DNA of 64,000 nucleotides from Streptomyces graminofaciens (GCF_030294945.1 NZ_AP018448.1:9024501-9088500); one strand, 5' to 3'; counted from the first letter of the stretch, positions 1 to 8,465 are shown. Program-made: numbers and translations. Notes: generated from the letters alone by a model not told the origin.

Positions 1-806
1 GTGACCTCCGGCTCGTCGCCGCCGATCGCCGAGCGCGGTTCCATGCGGTGCTCGGCGAGGACGTACAGGCCGAGCGACTGCGGGGTCGTGGCGAGCTTCG
101 ACAGCCGCATCGGGTACACCGGCTCGTCGCTCCTGAACGTCAGGTGCAGCGGGTCGAGGGTGCCGCCCAGTGCGCTGCCCGAGGCGGATTCCTCCGGCGC
201 CAGCCGGATCGCCACGTACTCCCAGTCCTGTTCCACGTACGGCCGCAGCGCCCTGTCCAGGCGGTCCGGCAGCTCGAAGCCGTTGTCGTCGAGCCAGTCG
301 CCGAGGGCGCCGGAGTCGGTGGCGGTCAGCCGGGCCACATCGAAGGGGCCGAGCCGCTCGCGGCCGACCACGTCGACCGAGGGGGCGCCGGCCCGGGGCG
401 CGCCGCCGGAGGCGCCGTCCGACTCCATGATGTCGAAGGGCCAGTCGCCCGAGCGCGGCCAGAAGTACTCGCGCTCGCGGTACTCCGGCGCGGTCGCGTC
501 GCCGAGCTGGTCGAAGAGGGCCCGGTCGCCGAGCCGTACGGTCGCCCGGTTCGGCACCGGCATGATCCAGGCGGCCTCGGGGGAGTCCCCGGCGACCGTC
601 AGGCTCATCACGATCTGTTCCTCGCCGCCGTCCCACCGCACGACGGACGACTCCCGGTTGACGTACACGTTGTGCTGCCCGTCCGGCACCATCGCCCCGC
701 ACCCGCAGGCGTACGCCGGTGCCACGAACCAGGCCAGCTGGACACCCAGCAGGGCGAGGACGACGGTCAGCAGCCGCCCCCGTGCAAAACCCGCGTGACC
801 ACTCAT
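1..806 (-). CDS. DUF2330 exported protein (3' end outside window)
   Basis: The reading frame starts at an ATG at 806 and runs off the left edge, so the C-terminus is missing. The start reads MSGHAGFARGRLLTVVLALL, a signal peptide with a hydrophobic core. It is followed by ACGCGAMVP and then a segment rich in beta-strand character (VNRESSVVRWDGGEEQIVMS). The CGCGA-x-x-P element just after the signal peptide and the later IMPVPN element are typical of DUF2330 proteins of unknown function in actinobacteria. It is divergent from the PAP2 fusion gene starting at 1023, with a roughly 215-base promoter region between them. Function is unknown; export is inferred from the signal peptide. Confidence 0.8.
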   Translation of the reverse strand, partial: MSGHAGFARGRLLTVVLALLGVQLAWFVAPAYACGCGAMVPDGQHNVYVNRESSVVRWDGGEEQIVMSLTVAGDSPEAAWIMPVPNRATVRLGDRALFDQLGDATAPEYREREYFWPRSGDWPFDIMESDGASGGAPRAGAPSVDVVGRERLGPFDVARLTATDSGALGDWLDDNGFELPDRLDRALRPYVEQDWEYVAIRLAPEESASGSALGGTLDPLHLTFRSDEPVYPMRLSKLATTPQSLGLYVLAEHRMEPRSAIGGDEPEV

Positions 807-1022
807 CCCCCGTGTTCCCCCCGCTCGCGCCCGCGCGTACGGGAGCCATGCTTCCAGGCGATTGTCAGTGCCCTGTCACGAACACGGCTCGTGATCGGTC
901 ACGAAACGCCGCTGTGACCCGTTGTGATCCACGCCGCGCCCTTGCGGGGGTAGACAACTCCCCGCGGACTATCGTCATTCGGACAAAACGTGCGACATCC
1001 ACGAAGTGGAAGGCGACAGGGC

Positions 1023-3029
1023 GTGGCGAATGCGGAGCAGAGCGGACCGGGCGGTGCCGTGGGCGTGGCGGTGCGGCTGAGCGCGGTGCGGGTCGTGCTG
1101 TGGCTGGTCGCCGCGATCCTGGTCGCCCGGCAGATCGCGGTCGTGCTGAACACGCCCAGGGGCGAGCGGCTGACGGATCTGGAGACCTGGGCCGGCCCGG
1201 ACGGCGTCCTGCATGTGAACGGCTCGCTGTACGACTCGACGAGGTTCACCGGCACCCCCTTCGGCGGCCTCGTCCTCAAACCGCTCACCCGGGCCGCCGA
1301 GCAGGCCCTCGGCTGGGGCTGGACCTTCGGCACCCTGCTGCTGGTCGTCGCCCTCGGCCTGATCGCCGCACAGGCCCTGCCGCAGCCCGTCACCCGCCGT
1401 ACGGCCCTGCTCGCCACGCCCGTCGCCGTCACGCTGCTGATGCTGTCGCTGCCGGTGCGCAACACGCTGTATCTGGGCCAGACCAGCATCATCCCGGTAC
1501 TGCTCGTCCTCGCGGGCTGCTTCGCGGTCCGGGGCGAGCGCGGGAGCGGGGTGTGCGTCGGCCTCGCCGCGGCGCTGCAACCGGCCGTGCTGCTGTTCGT
1601 GCCGCTGCTGTGGTTCACCGGCCGCCGCCGGGCCGCCGTCGCGACCGGCGCCACGTTCGCCGGGGCCACCGCGCTCGCCTGGGCCGCGATGCCGCGCGAC
1701 TCGTACACGTACTGGGTGCACCACCTGGCGGGTGTAGGGCTCGGCGGCAGGGCGGACGACCTCGCCAACCAGTCGCTGCACGGCGCGCTGCTGCGGCTGG
1801 GTCCGGAGGGCCCGCTGGAGATCGCGGTCTTCCTCGCGCTCGCCGCCGCCGTGGCCGTACTGGGCCTGCGCCGGGCGATCCGCTACGCGCGCGACGGACA
1901 GCTGCTGCTGGCGGTCGCGATCACCGGCTGTGTCGTCGTCGCCGTCTCGCCGACGTCCTGGAAGCACCAGCTGCTGTGGGTGCTGCTCGCGATGGTCGGC
2001 AGGGTCGGCAGGCGGGCCTCGTCGCGGTACGTGTGGCCGGTCGCCGTCGGGCTGGTGATGACGCTGCCCGGGAAGATGATGGTGCCGAACATGGGCGCCC
2101 TGTACCCGCTGCGTGACAACGTGGTCCTGCTCGCCGCGCTGGCTTCCGCCCTCGTCGTCCCGTTCCTCTCCCGCAGCTCGCCGTACTACCGGGAGCCGAT
2201 CCCCACGGAGTACGCCCCGAAGACGGAGACCCGCTTCAGCTGGGCCCCGCTCCTGCGCCGTGTGGCGACCCGCCCCAACCTGCTGCTCGAACTGCTGCTG
2301 ATCCGCGTCACATACGCCGCCTACCAGCGCACCCGGCTGGAGGCCACGGGCAGCCGGGCCGCCGCCGAACGCAACGCCGACCAGGTTCTCTCGATCGAGA
2401 AGTTCCTGTTCATCGACATCGAGCACTGGTGCAACCACACTGTCGTGAAGATCGACTGGCTGCGCGACTTCTTCGACTTCTACTACACGTCGTTCCACTT
2501 CGTGGTCCCGCTGAGCGTCCTCGGCGTCCTGTACTGGCGCCGCCCCGCCGACTACCGCTGGGCGCGCACGGCCATCGGCATCACCACCGTGCTCGCGCTG
2601 GTCGGCTTCTTCTTCTACCCGCTGGCGCCGCCGCGCCTGATGCCGGGCCTCGGCGTCATCGACACGGTCCACGGCGTCCAGGACTTCTCCGACCCGGACT
2701 ACGGCACGCTGACGGCCTTCACCAACCAGTACGCGGCGATGCCGTCACTGCACTTCGGCTGGTCGCTGTGGTGCGGTCTGGTGATCGCGATCGTCGCCCC
2801 CGGACGGTGGATGAAGGCGCTGGGCCTGCTGCATCCGTTCTTCACGGTCTGCGCGATCGTGGGTACGGGAAACCACTGGGTCCTCGACGCGGCGGGCGGC
2901 GCGGCGGTGGTCGGCGCCGGGTTCGGCATCACATATCTGCTGACGGGACCGCGAGCGAGGACGGAGAACGGCGCCGACGCCAATGACGGGACCGCAGACC
3001 GTGTGCGGCGGTCTGCGGCCCCGTCATGA
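1023..3029 (+). CDS. Bifunctional glycosyltransferase-87 / PAP2 phosphatase membrane protein
   Basis: A polytopic protein of about 668 residues. The N-terminal half has many hydrophobic helices and resembles glycosyltransferase family 87 (polyprenyl-phosphate-mannose-dependent mannosyltransferases). The C-terminal third is a PAP2-type phosphatase: it has the order KIDWLRDFFDFYYTSFHF, then the PSLH motif (AAMPSLHFGWS), then GTGNHWVLDAAGG, which holds the histidine and aspartate of the phosphatase signature. I chose the GTG at 1023 because GGAAGG lies about ten bases upstream; a GTG at 990 in the same frame is possible. The fusion suggests an envelope lipid- or glycan-linked role, with glycosyl transfer and lipid-phosphate hydrolysis in one chain. 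The substrate is not known. Confidence 0.85.
   Translation: MANAEQSGPGGAVGVAVRLSAVRVVLWLVAAILVARQIAVVLNTPRGERLTDLETWAGPDGVLHVNGSLYDSTRFTGTPFGGLVLKPLTRAAEQALGWGWTFGTLLLVVALGLIAAQALPQPVTRRTALLATPVAVTLLMLSLPVRNTLYLGQTSIIPVLLVLAGCFAVRGERGSGVCVGLAAALQPAVLLFVPLLWFTGRRRAAVATGATFAGATALAWAAMPRDSYTYWVHHLAGVGLGGRADDLANQSLHGALLRLGPEGPLEIAVFLALAAAVAVLGLRRAIRYARDGQLLLAVAITGCVVVAVSPTSWKHQLLWVLLAMVGRVGRRASSRYVWPVAVGLVMTLPGKMMVPNMGALYPLRDNVVLLAALASALVVPFLSRSSPYYREPIPTEYAPKTETRFSWAPLLRRVATRPNLLLELLLIRVTYAAYQRTRLEATGSRAAAERNADQVLSIEKFLFIDIEHWCNHTVVKIDWLRDFFDFYYTSFHFVVPLSVLGVLYWRRPADYRWARTAIGITTVLALVGFFFYPLAPPRLMPGLGVIDTVHGVQDFSDPDYGTLTAFTNQYAAMPSLHFGWSLWCGLVIAIVAPGRWMKALGLLHPFFTVCAIVGTGNHWVLDAAGGAAVVGAGFGITYLLTGPRARTENGADANDGTADRVRRSAAPS
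2984..3026. terminator. Hairpin overlapping the 3' end of the GT87/PAP2 gene
   Basis: An inverted repeat with two 18-base arms (2984-3001 and 3009-3026), one mismatch and a 7-base loop. It lies entirely inside the last codons of the upstream gene and stops at the base before its TGA. The neighbouring gene converges from the right, so the hairpin can serve both transcripts. There is no clear U-run on either side. Confidence 0.7.
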
Positions 3030-3036
3030 ATAACTG

Positions 3037-3402
3037 TCAGCCGATCCAGAGATCGTATGTGGCGCCGTTCCTGGTGTCGTTCGCCGAGATGAGGCGGGGC
3101 TCCCACCGCCATCCGGTGCTGGGCTTGCGGTGGTGGAATTCCACCGACCGGCCGGCCCGCCACCAGTAGCCCTCCGCCGTGGTGCAGCCCTTCGGAGCGA
3201 TCTCCCAGAACCTCGAGCCGACCCAGTCGTCGTACTGGTTGGCGCCGACGAAGTAGAACTTGACGGTCTCGGTCGACCCGCTGCAGATCCTGAGCTGTAC
3301 GTTCTTGTCGGCGGCGTAGGCCGTTCCCGGAACCGCCAGGGTGCCGAAGAGGGCGCCTGCCACGACTGCCGCCGCGGCGACCCTGCGCTTGAGGCTGCGC
3401 AT
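3037..3402 (-). CDS. Small exported protein of unknown function
   Basis: About 121 residues. Starting at the ATG at 3402 gives MRSLKRRVAAAAVVAGALFG, a clear Sec signal peptide ending near AYAAD. An in-frame ATG eight codons upstream would only lengthen the N-region. The mature part (about 90 residues) has two cysteines (RICSGS and PKGCTT) that could form a disulfide, and many aromatic residues (KFYFVGANQYDDW, GYWWRAG). I do not recognise the family. It converges on the PAP2 fusion and is separated from it by seven bases. Confidence 0.7.
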   Translation of the reverse strand: MRSLKRRVAAAAVVAGALFGTLAVPGTAYAADKNVQLRICSGSTETVKFYFVGANQYDDWVGSRFWEIAPKGCTTAEGYWWRAGRSVEFHHRKPSTGWRWEPRLISANDTRNGATYDLWIG

Positions 3403-3449
3403 AGAACTACCACCATTCCTGTTCATGTGACATCGGAGCTGACGCGGGC

Positions 3450-4322
3450 TCAGCGCAGCAGGCCCTTGGAACGCAGCCAGGTTCTGGCAGCCTTTCCGGG
3501 AGCCTCGCCCGCCTTCACAGAGGCGGCGAGCGCGGCCAACTGGCCAGTGGTCAGGGGGGTGTTGACGCGGGCCAGAGCCTCCCTGCCGGTCGCATCCACG
3601 GCAGGGGCGCTGATGAGTGGGAAGACGTGCTCGGGCGGGATGACGGACTTGGGGTCGCTCAGTACGACCAGTCCGTCCCGGGTGATCGCGGGGTCGGTGC
3701 TGCGCAGCACCAGTACGTCCGCTTTCCCCGATGTCCCGGCCGAGGTGAGAGTGACGCCGTACGCCTTCTTCAACGACGTGGTCGAAGGGGCGCCGGGATC
3801 ACCGGAGGCAGAGCCGCCGAGGGTGAGGCGGCCTTTCGCTTTGCCGAGGTCGGCGAGGCTGCGAAGTGTGTGCCGGTCGGCGGTGGCCTCGGTGACCGCG
3901 ATAACGACCCCGCGCTGCGCCGTGGCCGGCGGCAGCGCGACGATCCCCGGAGGCAGCGCCATGCTCAGCGTCGCCTCCATGTTGCCGGGCATGGTCTGGC
4001 CGCCCGGCAACGCGCGCAGCATGGTGCTCTCGTAAGCGGGCGCGATGCCTATCTTGCCCGCCACCACGGCCTGAGCGGTTTCGGCAGGGGACGCGTACGT
4101 GGTTTTCGCCGTCCGCACCTCCTGCCCGGCGGCGGTGAGGATTTCGCGGTATATCGCCGCCACGACCCGGCTTTCCGCAGAGCTGTCGGTGCCGATTACG
4201 GTCGGCCCTTGACGGTCTGCGTAACCGGTGCCGCTGTTCCCATCGGCACAGCCGGAGAGAACGAAGAGCGAGCAGACGGCGAGAGCGACGATTCGGAGCG
4301 GAGAACGAATTCCTGGCATCAC
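3450..4322 (-). CDS. Glycine betaine/osmoprotectant-type ABC substrate-binding lipoprotein
   Basis: About 290 residues with a lipoprotein signal: basic N-region, hydrophobic core, then the lipobox LSGC, which would be cleaved before the cysteine. The mature protein matches the OpuAC/ProX-type periplasmic-binding fold (PF04069): PTVIGTDSSAESRVVAAIYR at the start, the IAPAYESTMLRAL region, and a late LVVLSDPKSVIPPEHVFP stretch. Such proteins deliver glycine betaine, choline or related solutes to an ABC permease. No permease or ATPase lies beside it, so it is an orphan here. It starts with GTG at 4322 or ATG at 4319. Confidence 0.8.
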   Translation of the reverse strand: MMPGIRSPLRIVALAVCSLFVLSGCADGNSGTGYADRQGPTVIGTDSSAESRVVAAIYREILTAAGQEVRTAKTTYASPAETAQAVVAGKIGIAPAYESTMLRALPGGQTMPGNMEATLSMALPPGIVALPPATAQRGVVIAVTEATADRHTLRSLADLGKAKGRLTLGGSASGDPGAPSTTSLKKAYGVTLTSAGTSGKADVLVLRSTDPAITRDGLVVLSDPKSVIPPEHVFPLISAPAVDATGREALARVNTPLTTGQLAALAASVKAGEAPGKAARTWLRSKGLLR

Positions 4323-4334
4323 GAACGAATTCCT
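4303..4334. repeat. 12-base direct repeat around the lipoprotein start
   Basis: GAACGAATTCCT occurs at 4303-4314 and again at 4323-4334, exactly 20 bases apart. One copy is inside the first codons of the lipoprotein gene and the other just upstream of its start. Possible operator or small duplication; function unknown. Confidence 0.6.
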
Positions 4335-4361
4335 AGACGCATGCTACGGGAGTTGGCTGAA

Positions 4362-4997
4362 TCAGCAGTGGGCGCCGATTTCGGCGGACGTCATCTTCCG
4401 GTCCTTGAAGTTGACGTAGCCGTAGCCGGGGTTGTCCTTGTTGAAGCCGGACTGCTGGAAGTCGTAGATGTACCAGACGTAGTGGTCGTAGTACTTGTTC
4501 TTGAACTGGATCTCCCACCAGCCCTTGGCCTGCTGCTTGGCGGTTCCGCGCTCGATCCACCCGACGCTGCGCGGCGAGATGTTGATCGTGTTGGACTCGG
4601 TGTCGGTGTGGGAGTTCTCCCAGGTGTGGCTGTAGCTGGTCTCGACGGAGGCCTCGAAGACCAGGGAGAACTTGTAGGTCGCGGAGACGGAGACACCGAG
4701 GGTGTTGCCGGCGGTGGTCGTGTCCGACCAGTCGATACGGTGCTGGTTGGTGTTGTTGCCGCAGTTGTACGCGGTGCTGCCGACCTGGTGCTTGGGGCCC
4801 GTGTAGCCCCAGTAGCTCTGCGGGTGGAACGCGCAGAAACTGGCCTGGTTGCAGGCCTTGAGGAGTTCGGCCTGGGACGGGCCGGCGGCGAATGCCTGAG
4901 GGGCGGCGAGCAGCGAGGCGCCCATGGTGAGGGCCGCGAGTGTCCCGGCGGTGCGGAGGCGCCGGGTCGATCCGTTCCTGCGGTGCGCGAGTGCCAT
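4362..4997 (-). CDS. Exported aerolysin/ETX-MTX2-like protein
   Basis: About 211 residues. The start at 4997 is fixed by GGAGAG six bases upstream; it gives MALAHRRNGSTRRLRTAGTL, followed by a signal peptide ending near QAFAAG. The mature N-terminal part has four cysteines (LKACNQ, FCAF, NCGNN and the last residue). The centre (VSATYKFSLVFEASVETSYS, then HTWENSHTDTESNTINI) alternates hydrophobic and Ser/Thr residues, as in the stem and insertion strands of aerolysin or ETX/MTX2 beta-pore-forming toxins. No membrane anchor follows. Pore formation is inferred from this pattern alone; a secreted beta-sandwich protein of other function remains possible. Confidence 0.6.
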   Translation of the reverse strand: MALAHRRNGSTRRLRTAGTLAALTMGASLLAAPQAFAAGPSQAELLKACNQASFCAFHPQSYWGYTGPKHQVGSTAYNCGNNTNQHRIDWSDTTTAGNTLGVSVSATYKFSLVFEASVETSYSHTWENSHTDTESNTINISPRSVGWIERGTAKQQAKGWWEIQFKNKYYDHYVWYIYDFQQSGFNKDNPGYGYVNFKDRKMTSAEIGAHC

Positions 4998-5164
4998 TGA
5001 TCTCTCCATGAGGAGGGGCGGGGTTTGGGGGTTTGCCCCGCCGACTGCGCACAACTATCGGGTGGGGACCGTGTTCACGTCAATAAGAAATAAGGAAACA
5101 GAGAATTAAATCCGAGCCGGGGGGACCGGCATTCTTTTCTGGGCATGCGAATGTGCACTGTCCG

Positions 5165-5188
5165 GGAATCCGTGAATTATTGGATTCC
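5165..5188. promoter_or_regulatory. Inverted repeat in an AT-richer intergenic stretch
   Basis: GGAATCC-N10-GGATTCC, about 170 bases upstream of the aerolysin-like gene. The surrounding 5060-5240 is clearly lower in GC than the rest of the window and holds no convincing gene. Possible operator; the regulator is unknown. Confidence 0.4.
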
Positions 5189-5286
5189 GGCAGCGCTGTG
5201 GTGTGGGGTGAATCGTGTTCGAGCGGATCGCCATGCTCGCAGCCTTTCATCAGGATCTGATCAGAGCTGGTTCAGGGACGAGTCAC

Positions 5287-5314
5287 AAAAAAGGGCGCCC
5301 GCAGCCGGGCGCCC
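5287..5314 (-). terminator. Rho-independent terminator after the P450 gene
   Basis: On the minus strand, a nine-base GC stem (arms 5293-5301 and 5306-5314) is followed by six T residues (5287-5292). It lies about 85 bases past the P450 stop. Confidence 0.85.
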
Positions 5315-5348
5315 GCTTGCCTGCACTCGTGTCCGCCGCGCGACAGGA

Positions 5349-5380
5349 CGGGCCGACGGCGCCGGGAGGCCGTCGGCCCG
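5349..5380. terminator. Second hairpin between the P450 stop and the terminator
   Basis: Two perfect 12-base arms (5349-5360 and 5369-5380) with an 8-base loop, directly before the U-run terminator. Together they form a tandem terminator for the P450 transcript. Confidence 0.7.
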
Positions 5381-5398
5381 AGATGTGGGGCGGCTGGG

Positions 5399-6634
5399 TC
5401 AGCCGTTGATCACCTGGAGTTCCTTGACCCCGTTGATCCAGGCGGAACGCAGCCGGCGTGGGTCGCTCACCAGCGTCAGGTTCGGCATGGCGTCGGCGAC
5501 CGCGTTGAAGATCAGGTCGATCTCCATGACGGCCAGGGACTTGCCGAGGCAGAAGTGCGGGCCTCCGCCGCCGAAGCCGAGGTGGGGGTTGGGGTCCCGG
5601 GTGATGTCGAAGGCCTCCGGGGTGTCGAAGACCTCGGGGTCGTGGTTGGCGGAGGAGTAGAAGATGCCGACCCGGTCGCCCTTCTTGATCTGCTTGCCGC
5701 CGAGTTCGGTGTCCCGGGTGGCCGTGCGCTGGAAGGAGACGACGGGGGTCGCCCAGCGCACGATCTCCTCGGCGGCCGTCGCCGGGCGCTCCCGCTTGAA
5801 GAGGTCCCACTGCTCGGGGTGGGTGAGGAACGCGTGCATGCCGTGGCTGATGGCGTTGCGGGTGGTCTCGTTGCCCGCGACGGACAGCGCGAGCACGAAG
5901 AAGCCGAACTCGTCGGAGCCCAGGTTGCCCTCGTCCTCGGCGGCCACCAGCGTGGTCACGATGTCCTTGGCCGGGCACTGTTTGCGGTCGGCGGCCATGT
6001 TCATGGCGTAGGCGATGAGCTCGATGGCCGACTCCTGGCCGACCTCCTCGGTGATGGCGTACTCCGGGTCGTCGTACGCGATCATCCGGTTCGACCACTC
6101 GAAGATCTTGGAACGGTCCTCCTGCGGGATGCCGATCAGCTCGGCTATCGCCTGGAGCGGCAGTTCGCAGGCGACCTTGGTGACGAAGTCGAAGGGTCCG
6201 GGGTGGGCGAGGGCCTCCCGGGCGATGGAGTGGGCGCGGGTGCGCAGGGTGTCCTCCAGCGCGCGGATGGCCCTCGGAGTGAAGCCGCGCTGGACGATCT
6301 GGCGGACCCGGGTGTGTTCCGGCGGATCCATGTTGAGGATGATCAGCCGCTGGGCGTCGATCGCGTCGCGCTCGATGTGTTCGTTGAAGCGGATGATCGC
6401 CGTGTTGAGGGTGGACGAGAAGATCTCCGGATGGGTGGAGACGTACTTGACGTCTGCGTGCCTGGTCACGGCCCAGTAGCCCTCGTCCTGGAACCCGGCG
6501 AGGTTGGCCGGCTGGGCGATCCAGCGGACCGGTTCCACCCGGCGCAGCTCGGCGAACTCCGGGAAGGGGACGCGGTGGTGCAGCAGGTCGGGGTCGGTGA
6601 AGTCGAACCCGTCGGGCAGCGCTGGACAGGGCAT
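5399..6634 (-). CDS. Cytochrome P450, steroid/CYP125-like
   Basis: A complete bacterial P450 of 411 residues. Landmarks: I-helix AGNETTRN (253-260) with the oxygen-activating threonines, the K-helix ExxR at E290-R293, and the haem loop FGGGGPHFCLG with the ligand Cys362. The N-terminal PVRWIAQPANLAGFQDEGYW and the NMDPPEHTRVRQIVQRGFTP stretch resemble the CYP125/CYP142 group, which oxidises the terminal methyl of the steroid side chain. A [3Fe-4S] ferredoxin gene at 19146 is a plausible redox partner. A palindrome shared with three other lipid-type genes lies upstream. The steroid substrate is inferred from family and regulatory context; another branched or long-chain substrate is possible. 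Confidence 0.9.
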   Translation of the reverse strand: MPCPALPDGFDFTDPDLLHHRVPFPEFAELRRVEPVRWIAQPANLAGFQDEGYWAVTRHADVKYVSTHPEIFSSTLNTAIIRFNEHIERDAIDAQRLIILNMDPPEHTRVRQIVQRGFTPRAIRALEDTLRTRAHSIAREALAHPGPFDFVTKVACELPLQAIAELIGIPQEDRSKIFEWSNRMIAYDDPEYAITEEVGQESAIELIAYAMNMAADRKQCPAKDIVTTLVAAEDEGNLGSDEFGFFVLALSVAGNETTRNAISHGMHAFLTHPEQWDLFKRERPATAAEEIVRWATPVVSFQRTATRDTELGGKQIKKGDRVGIFYSSANHDPEVFDTPEAFDITRDPNPHLGFGGGGPHFCLGKSLAVMEIDLIFNAVADAMPNLTLVSDPRRLRSAWINGVKELQVING

Positions 6635-6665
6635 GGTCGGCTCCCGTCGCTCCCGTCAGCTCATT

Positions 6666-6680
6666 CTGACGGTCCATCAG
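6666..6680. promoter_or_regulatory. Shared palindrome upstream of the P450 gene
   Basis: Read towards the P450 gene the sequence is CTGATGGACCGTCAG, about 30 bases upstream of the start and preceded by ATAA. Near-identical elements precede the aldehyde dehydrogenase, the F420 oxidoreductase and the MaoC operon. Probably the operator of an unidentified regulator, possibly TetR-type. Confidence 0.6.
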
Positions 6681-6763
6681 TTATGGAATTGCCGCGACGG
6701 TAGTGAGGGGTTCTGCAAGTCGCAAGGGCTACGGCGGTCCGAATCGCGTGATCATGCGCGAGG

Positions 6764-6792
6764 GCCGGGCCGTCCGAAGCGGACAGCCCGGC
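6764..6792 (-). terminator. Hairpin terminator of the alpha/beta hydrolase gene
   Basis: A GC-rich hairpin (CCGGGC-C-GTCCG paired with CGGAC-A-GCCCGG, loop AAG) about 40 bases past the hydrolase stop on the minus strand. No U-run. Confidence 0.65.
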
Positions 6793-6830
6793 CGGTGCGG
6801 GTCGGTGCGGGTCGGTGCGGGTCGGTGCGG
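6791..6830. repeat. Tandem decamer GTCGGTGCGG
   Basis: Three perfect copies of GTCGGTGCGG (6801-6830), preceded by one variant copy, sit directly after the hydrolase stop codon. It is one of several decamer arrays in this window. Confidence 0.85.
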
Positions 6831-6832
6831 GA

Positions 6833-8053
6833 TCAGTCGGGCAGCCGGTCCAGCAGCCACTCGCCGAGCTCCTGGGTGATGGCGGTGTGCGCCGTCGTGG
6901 CCGAGGAACAGACGAACTCGTCGACCTCGCTCTGCTCCGGATCCAGGCCGCCGATGTCGGCGTAGAGGTCCTTCTGCTGGTCGATGTCGCGGATCGCGAC
7001 CGCGCTCACCGAGGGCACGAAGCAGACTTCCGCGTGCCGTAGATCGACGTCGGCGCCGAACTTCTTCAGCATGTCGGCGAGGATGCCGTACGAGCGGAGG
7101 GTGCCGCCGGGGGCGCCGTCCAGTTCGGGGAAGTCATTCGTCGTGATCGTCTTCTCTGCCGGGGGGAACCTCCGCTTCAGCTCGGCGACGATGACGTCCT
7201 TGCCCTGGGCCTGGGTGTAGAAGGTCGTGCCCGGGTAGATCCGCTCGACCTTCAGCGCGGTCGCGCCGGGCGGGAGCGTGAGGCCCGTGCCGTCGCCGCG
7301 GCCGTTGGCGAGCGCCAGAAGGCGGGGGATGCGCGGCCAGCCGCCGACGCTCTCCAGCTCCTCCAGGAACCGCGTGCGCTCGGGCGCGATTCCGGACTCC
7401 CCGGTCGCCGGGTCGTAGTGGCGCCAGAGCATCTGCCGGGCGGCCGGACTGTTCATCTGCCGGGCGAAGGGGTTCGGGACCGGGATGAAGTGCGAGAACG
7501 CCTGGAGGCCGATGGGTACGACAGCGCCGCGGTGCGGGCTGTCGTAGGAGAAGTACAGGCGGGTGCGGTGGTCCATCCGCCGACGCTCCATCTTGGCGAG
7601 GGCGTAGCGGGTGACCAGACCGCCCATGCTGAAGCCGCCCACGGTCAGCGGTGCGTCGCCCTGTTGCTCGGCGGCGGTCCGCATGACGGCGGCGACCACG
7701 GCTTCGGCGTTGTCCAGGATCGAGGCGGAGCGCTCGTCTAAACCGAGCAGGATGACGTCGCGGCCCCGGCGGCGGAGTTGGCTCAGGAGGGGGTAGTCGC
7801 GGTCGAGACCGGCGTACAGCGACTTCAGGTCGCTCCTGCCGAGGTTGAAGCCGTCGCACATGATCACCGGCCGGGTGATCCCCCGGTTGTCGTCACCGTA
7901 GAAGACGTGTGCGAAACCGTTCGGCAGTTCCCACTCCTCGTCCGGTTCCGGGACCGGATAAGGCAGGGGGACCGGCGGCTCGGCACCCACGGGGGTGGCG
8001 AGTGTGAACTCCCCGACGCTCTTTTCCGCCTGTTCGTACTGTTGCTCGGACAA
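6833..8053 (-). CDS. Alpha/beta-hydrolase (lipase/esterase-like)
   Basis: A protein of 406 residues starting at a TTG (8053) with GGAAGGAG eight bases upstream. It has the nucleophile elbow GGFSMGG with Ser142 and a late histidine in SSATTAHTAIT near the C-terminus; SYDSPHRGA may carry part of the active site. There is no signal peptide or membrane segment, so it is probably cytoplasmic. The length and the central LPPGATALKVERIYPG region do not match small esterases; it is closer to the esterase/lipase or PGAP1-like group. Substrate unknown. It may form part of a lipid-degradation neighbourhood with the P450 and thiolase. Confidence 0.75.
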   Translation of the reverse strand: MSEQQYEQAEKSVGEFTLATPVGAEPPVPLPYPVPEPDEEWELPNGFAHVFYGDDNRGITRPVIMCDGFNLGRSDLKSLYAGLDRDYPLLSQLRRRGRDVILLGLDERSASILDNAEAVVAAVMRTAAEQQGDAPLTVGGFSMGGLVTRYALAKMERRRMDHRTRLYFSYDSPHRGAVVPIGLQAFSHFIPVPNPFARQMNSPAARQMLWRHYDPATGESGIAPERTRFLEELESVGGWPRIPRLLALANGRGDGTGLTLPPGATALKVERIYPGTTFYTQAQGKDVIVAELKRRFPPAEKTITTNDFPELDGAPGGTLRSYGILADMLKKFGADVDLRHAEVCFVPSVSAVAIRDIDQQKDLYADIGGLDPEQSEVDEFVCSSATTAHTAITQELGEWLLDRLPD

Positions 8054-8360
8054 GGCCGTCTCCTTCCGTCCGCGCGCATGGCACAGCAGCCCGCTCCGGA
8101 AGCGGACTGAAGGACTGTGATCGGCGCGAGGACGGACTCATCGTCAGCAAGGCTGTCGCGGGTCGGCCATGGGATGCCCGGCTCTTCATCCGTACGAAGG
8201 CATTGGGGGTGAGTGGCGAATATGTTCGGCGCGCCACCCGTTCGGCCCACTGGAGGGCGACGAACGCCAGGTCGGCCCGGCGCGGATGGCGCGCGTGGCG
8301 CGTCCCGGGCCCAGGGGAATCGACCGCCGGATCGTGTGTGCGCCGTGCACGACCCTTGCG

Positions 8361-8374
8361 GTGACGTGGGTCAC
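8361..8374. promoter_or_regulatory. Crp-like palindrome GTGACGTGGGTCAC
   Basis: GTGAC-N4-GTCAC fits the GTG-N6-GNCAC pattern described for Streptomyces Crp. It lies about 105 bases upstream of the thiolase start. Binding is inferred from the motif only. Confidence 0.4.
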
Positions 8375-8392
8375 GTCGGCACGCTGTCACAT

Positions 8393-8416
8393 AGAACTAG
8401 AACGCGTACTAGTTCT
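8393..8416. promoter_or_regulatory. KstR-like operator upstream of the thiolase
   Basis: A perfect wide palindrome AGAACTAG-N8-CTAGTTCT. Inside it, TAGAACGCGTACTA (8398-8411) matches the KstR consensus TnnAACnnGTTnnA except for one base of the GTT half. It lies about 65 bases before the thiolase start. Confidence 0.55.
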
Positions 8417-8465
8417 GCGTGGCGGGCCGGGCCGGGACGCCCCGCGCCGCGCGGGTAACCGTTGA

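Noticed and set aside
975..2672. Long minus-strand open frame opposite the GT87/PAP2 gene
   Set aside because: It is the antisense shadow of the real gene: composition is Arg/Gly/Asp-rich, with no domain features and no ribosome binding site.
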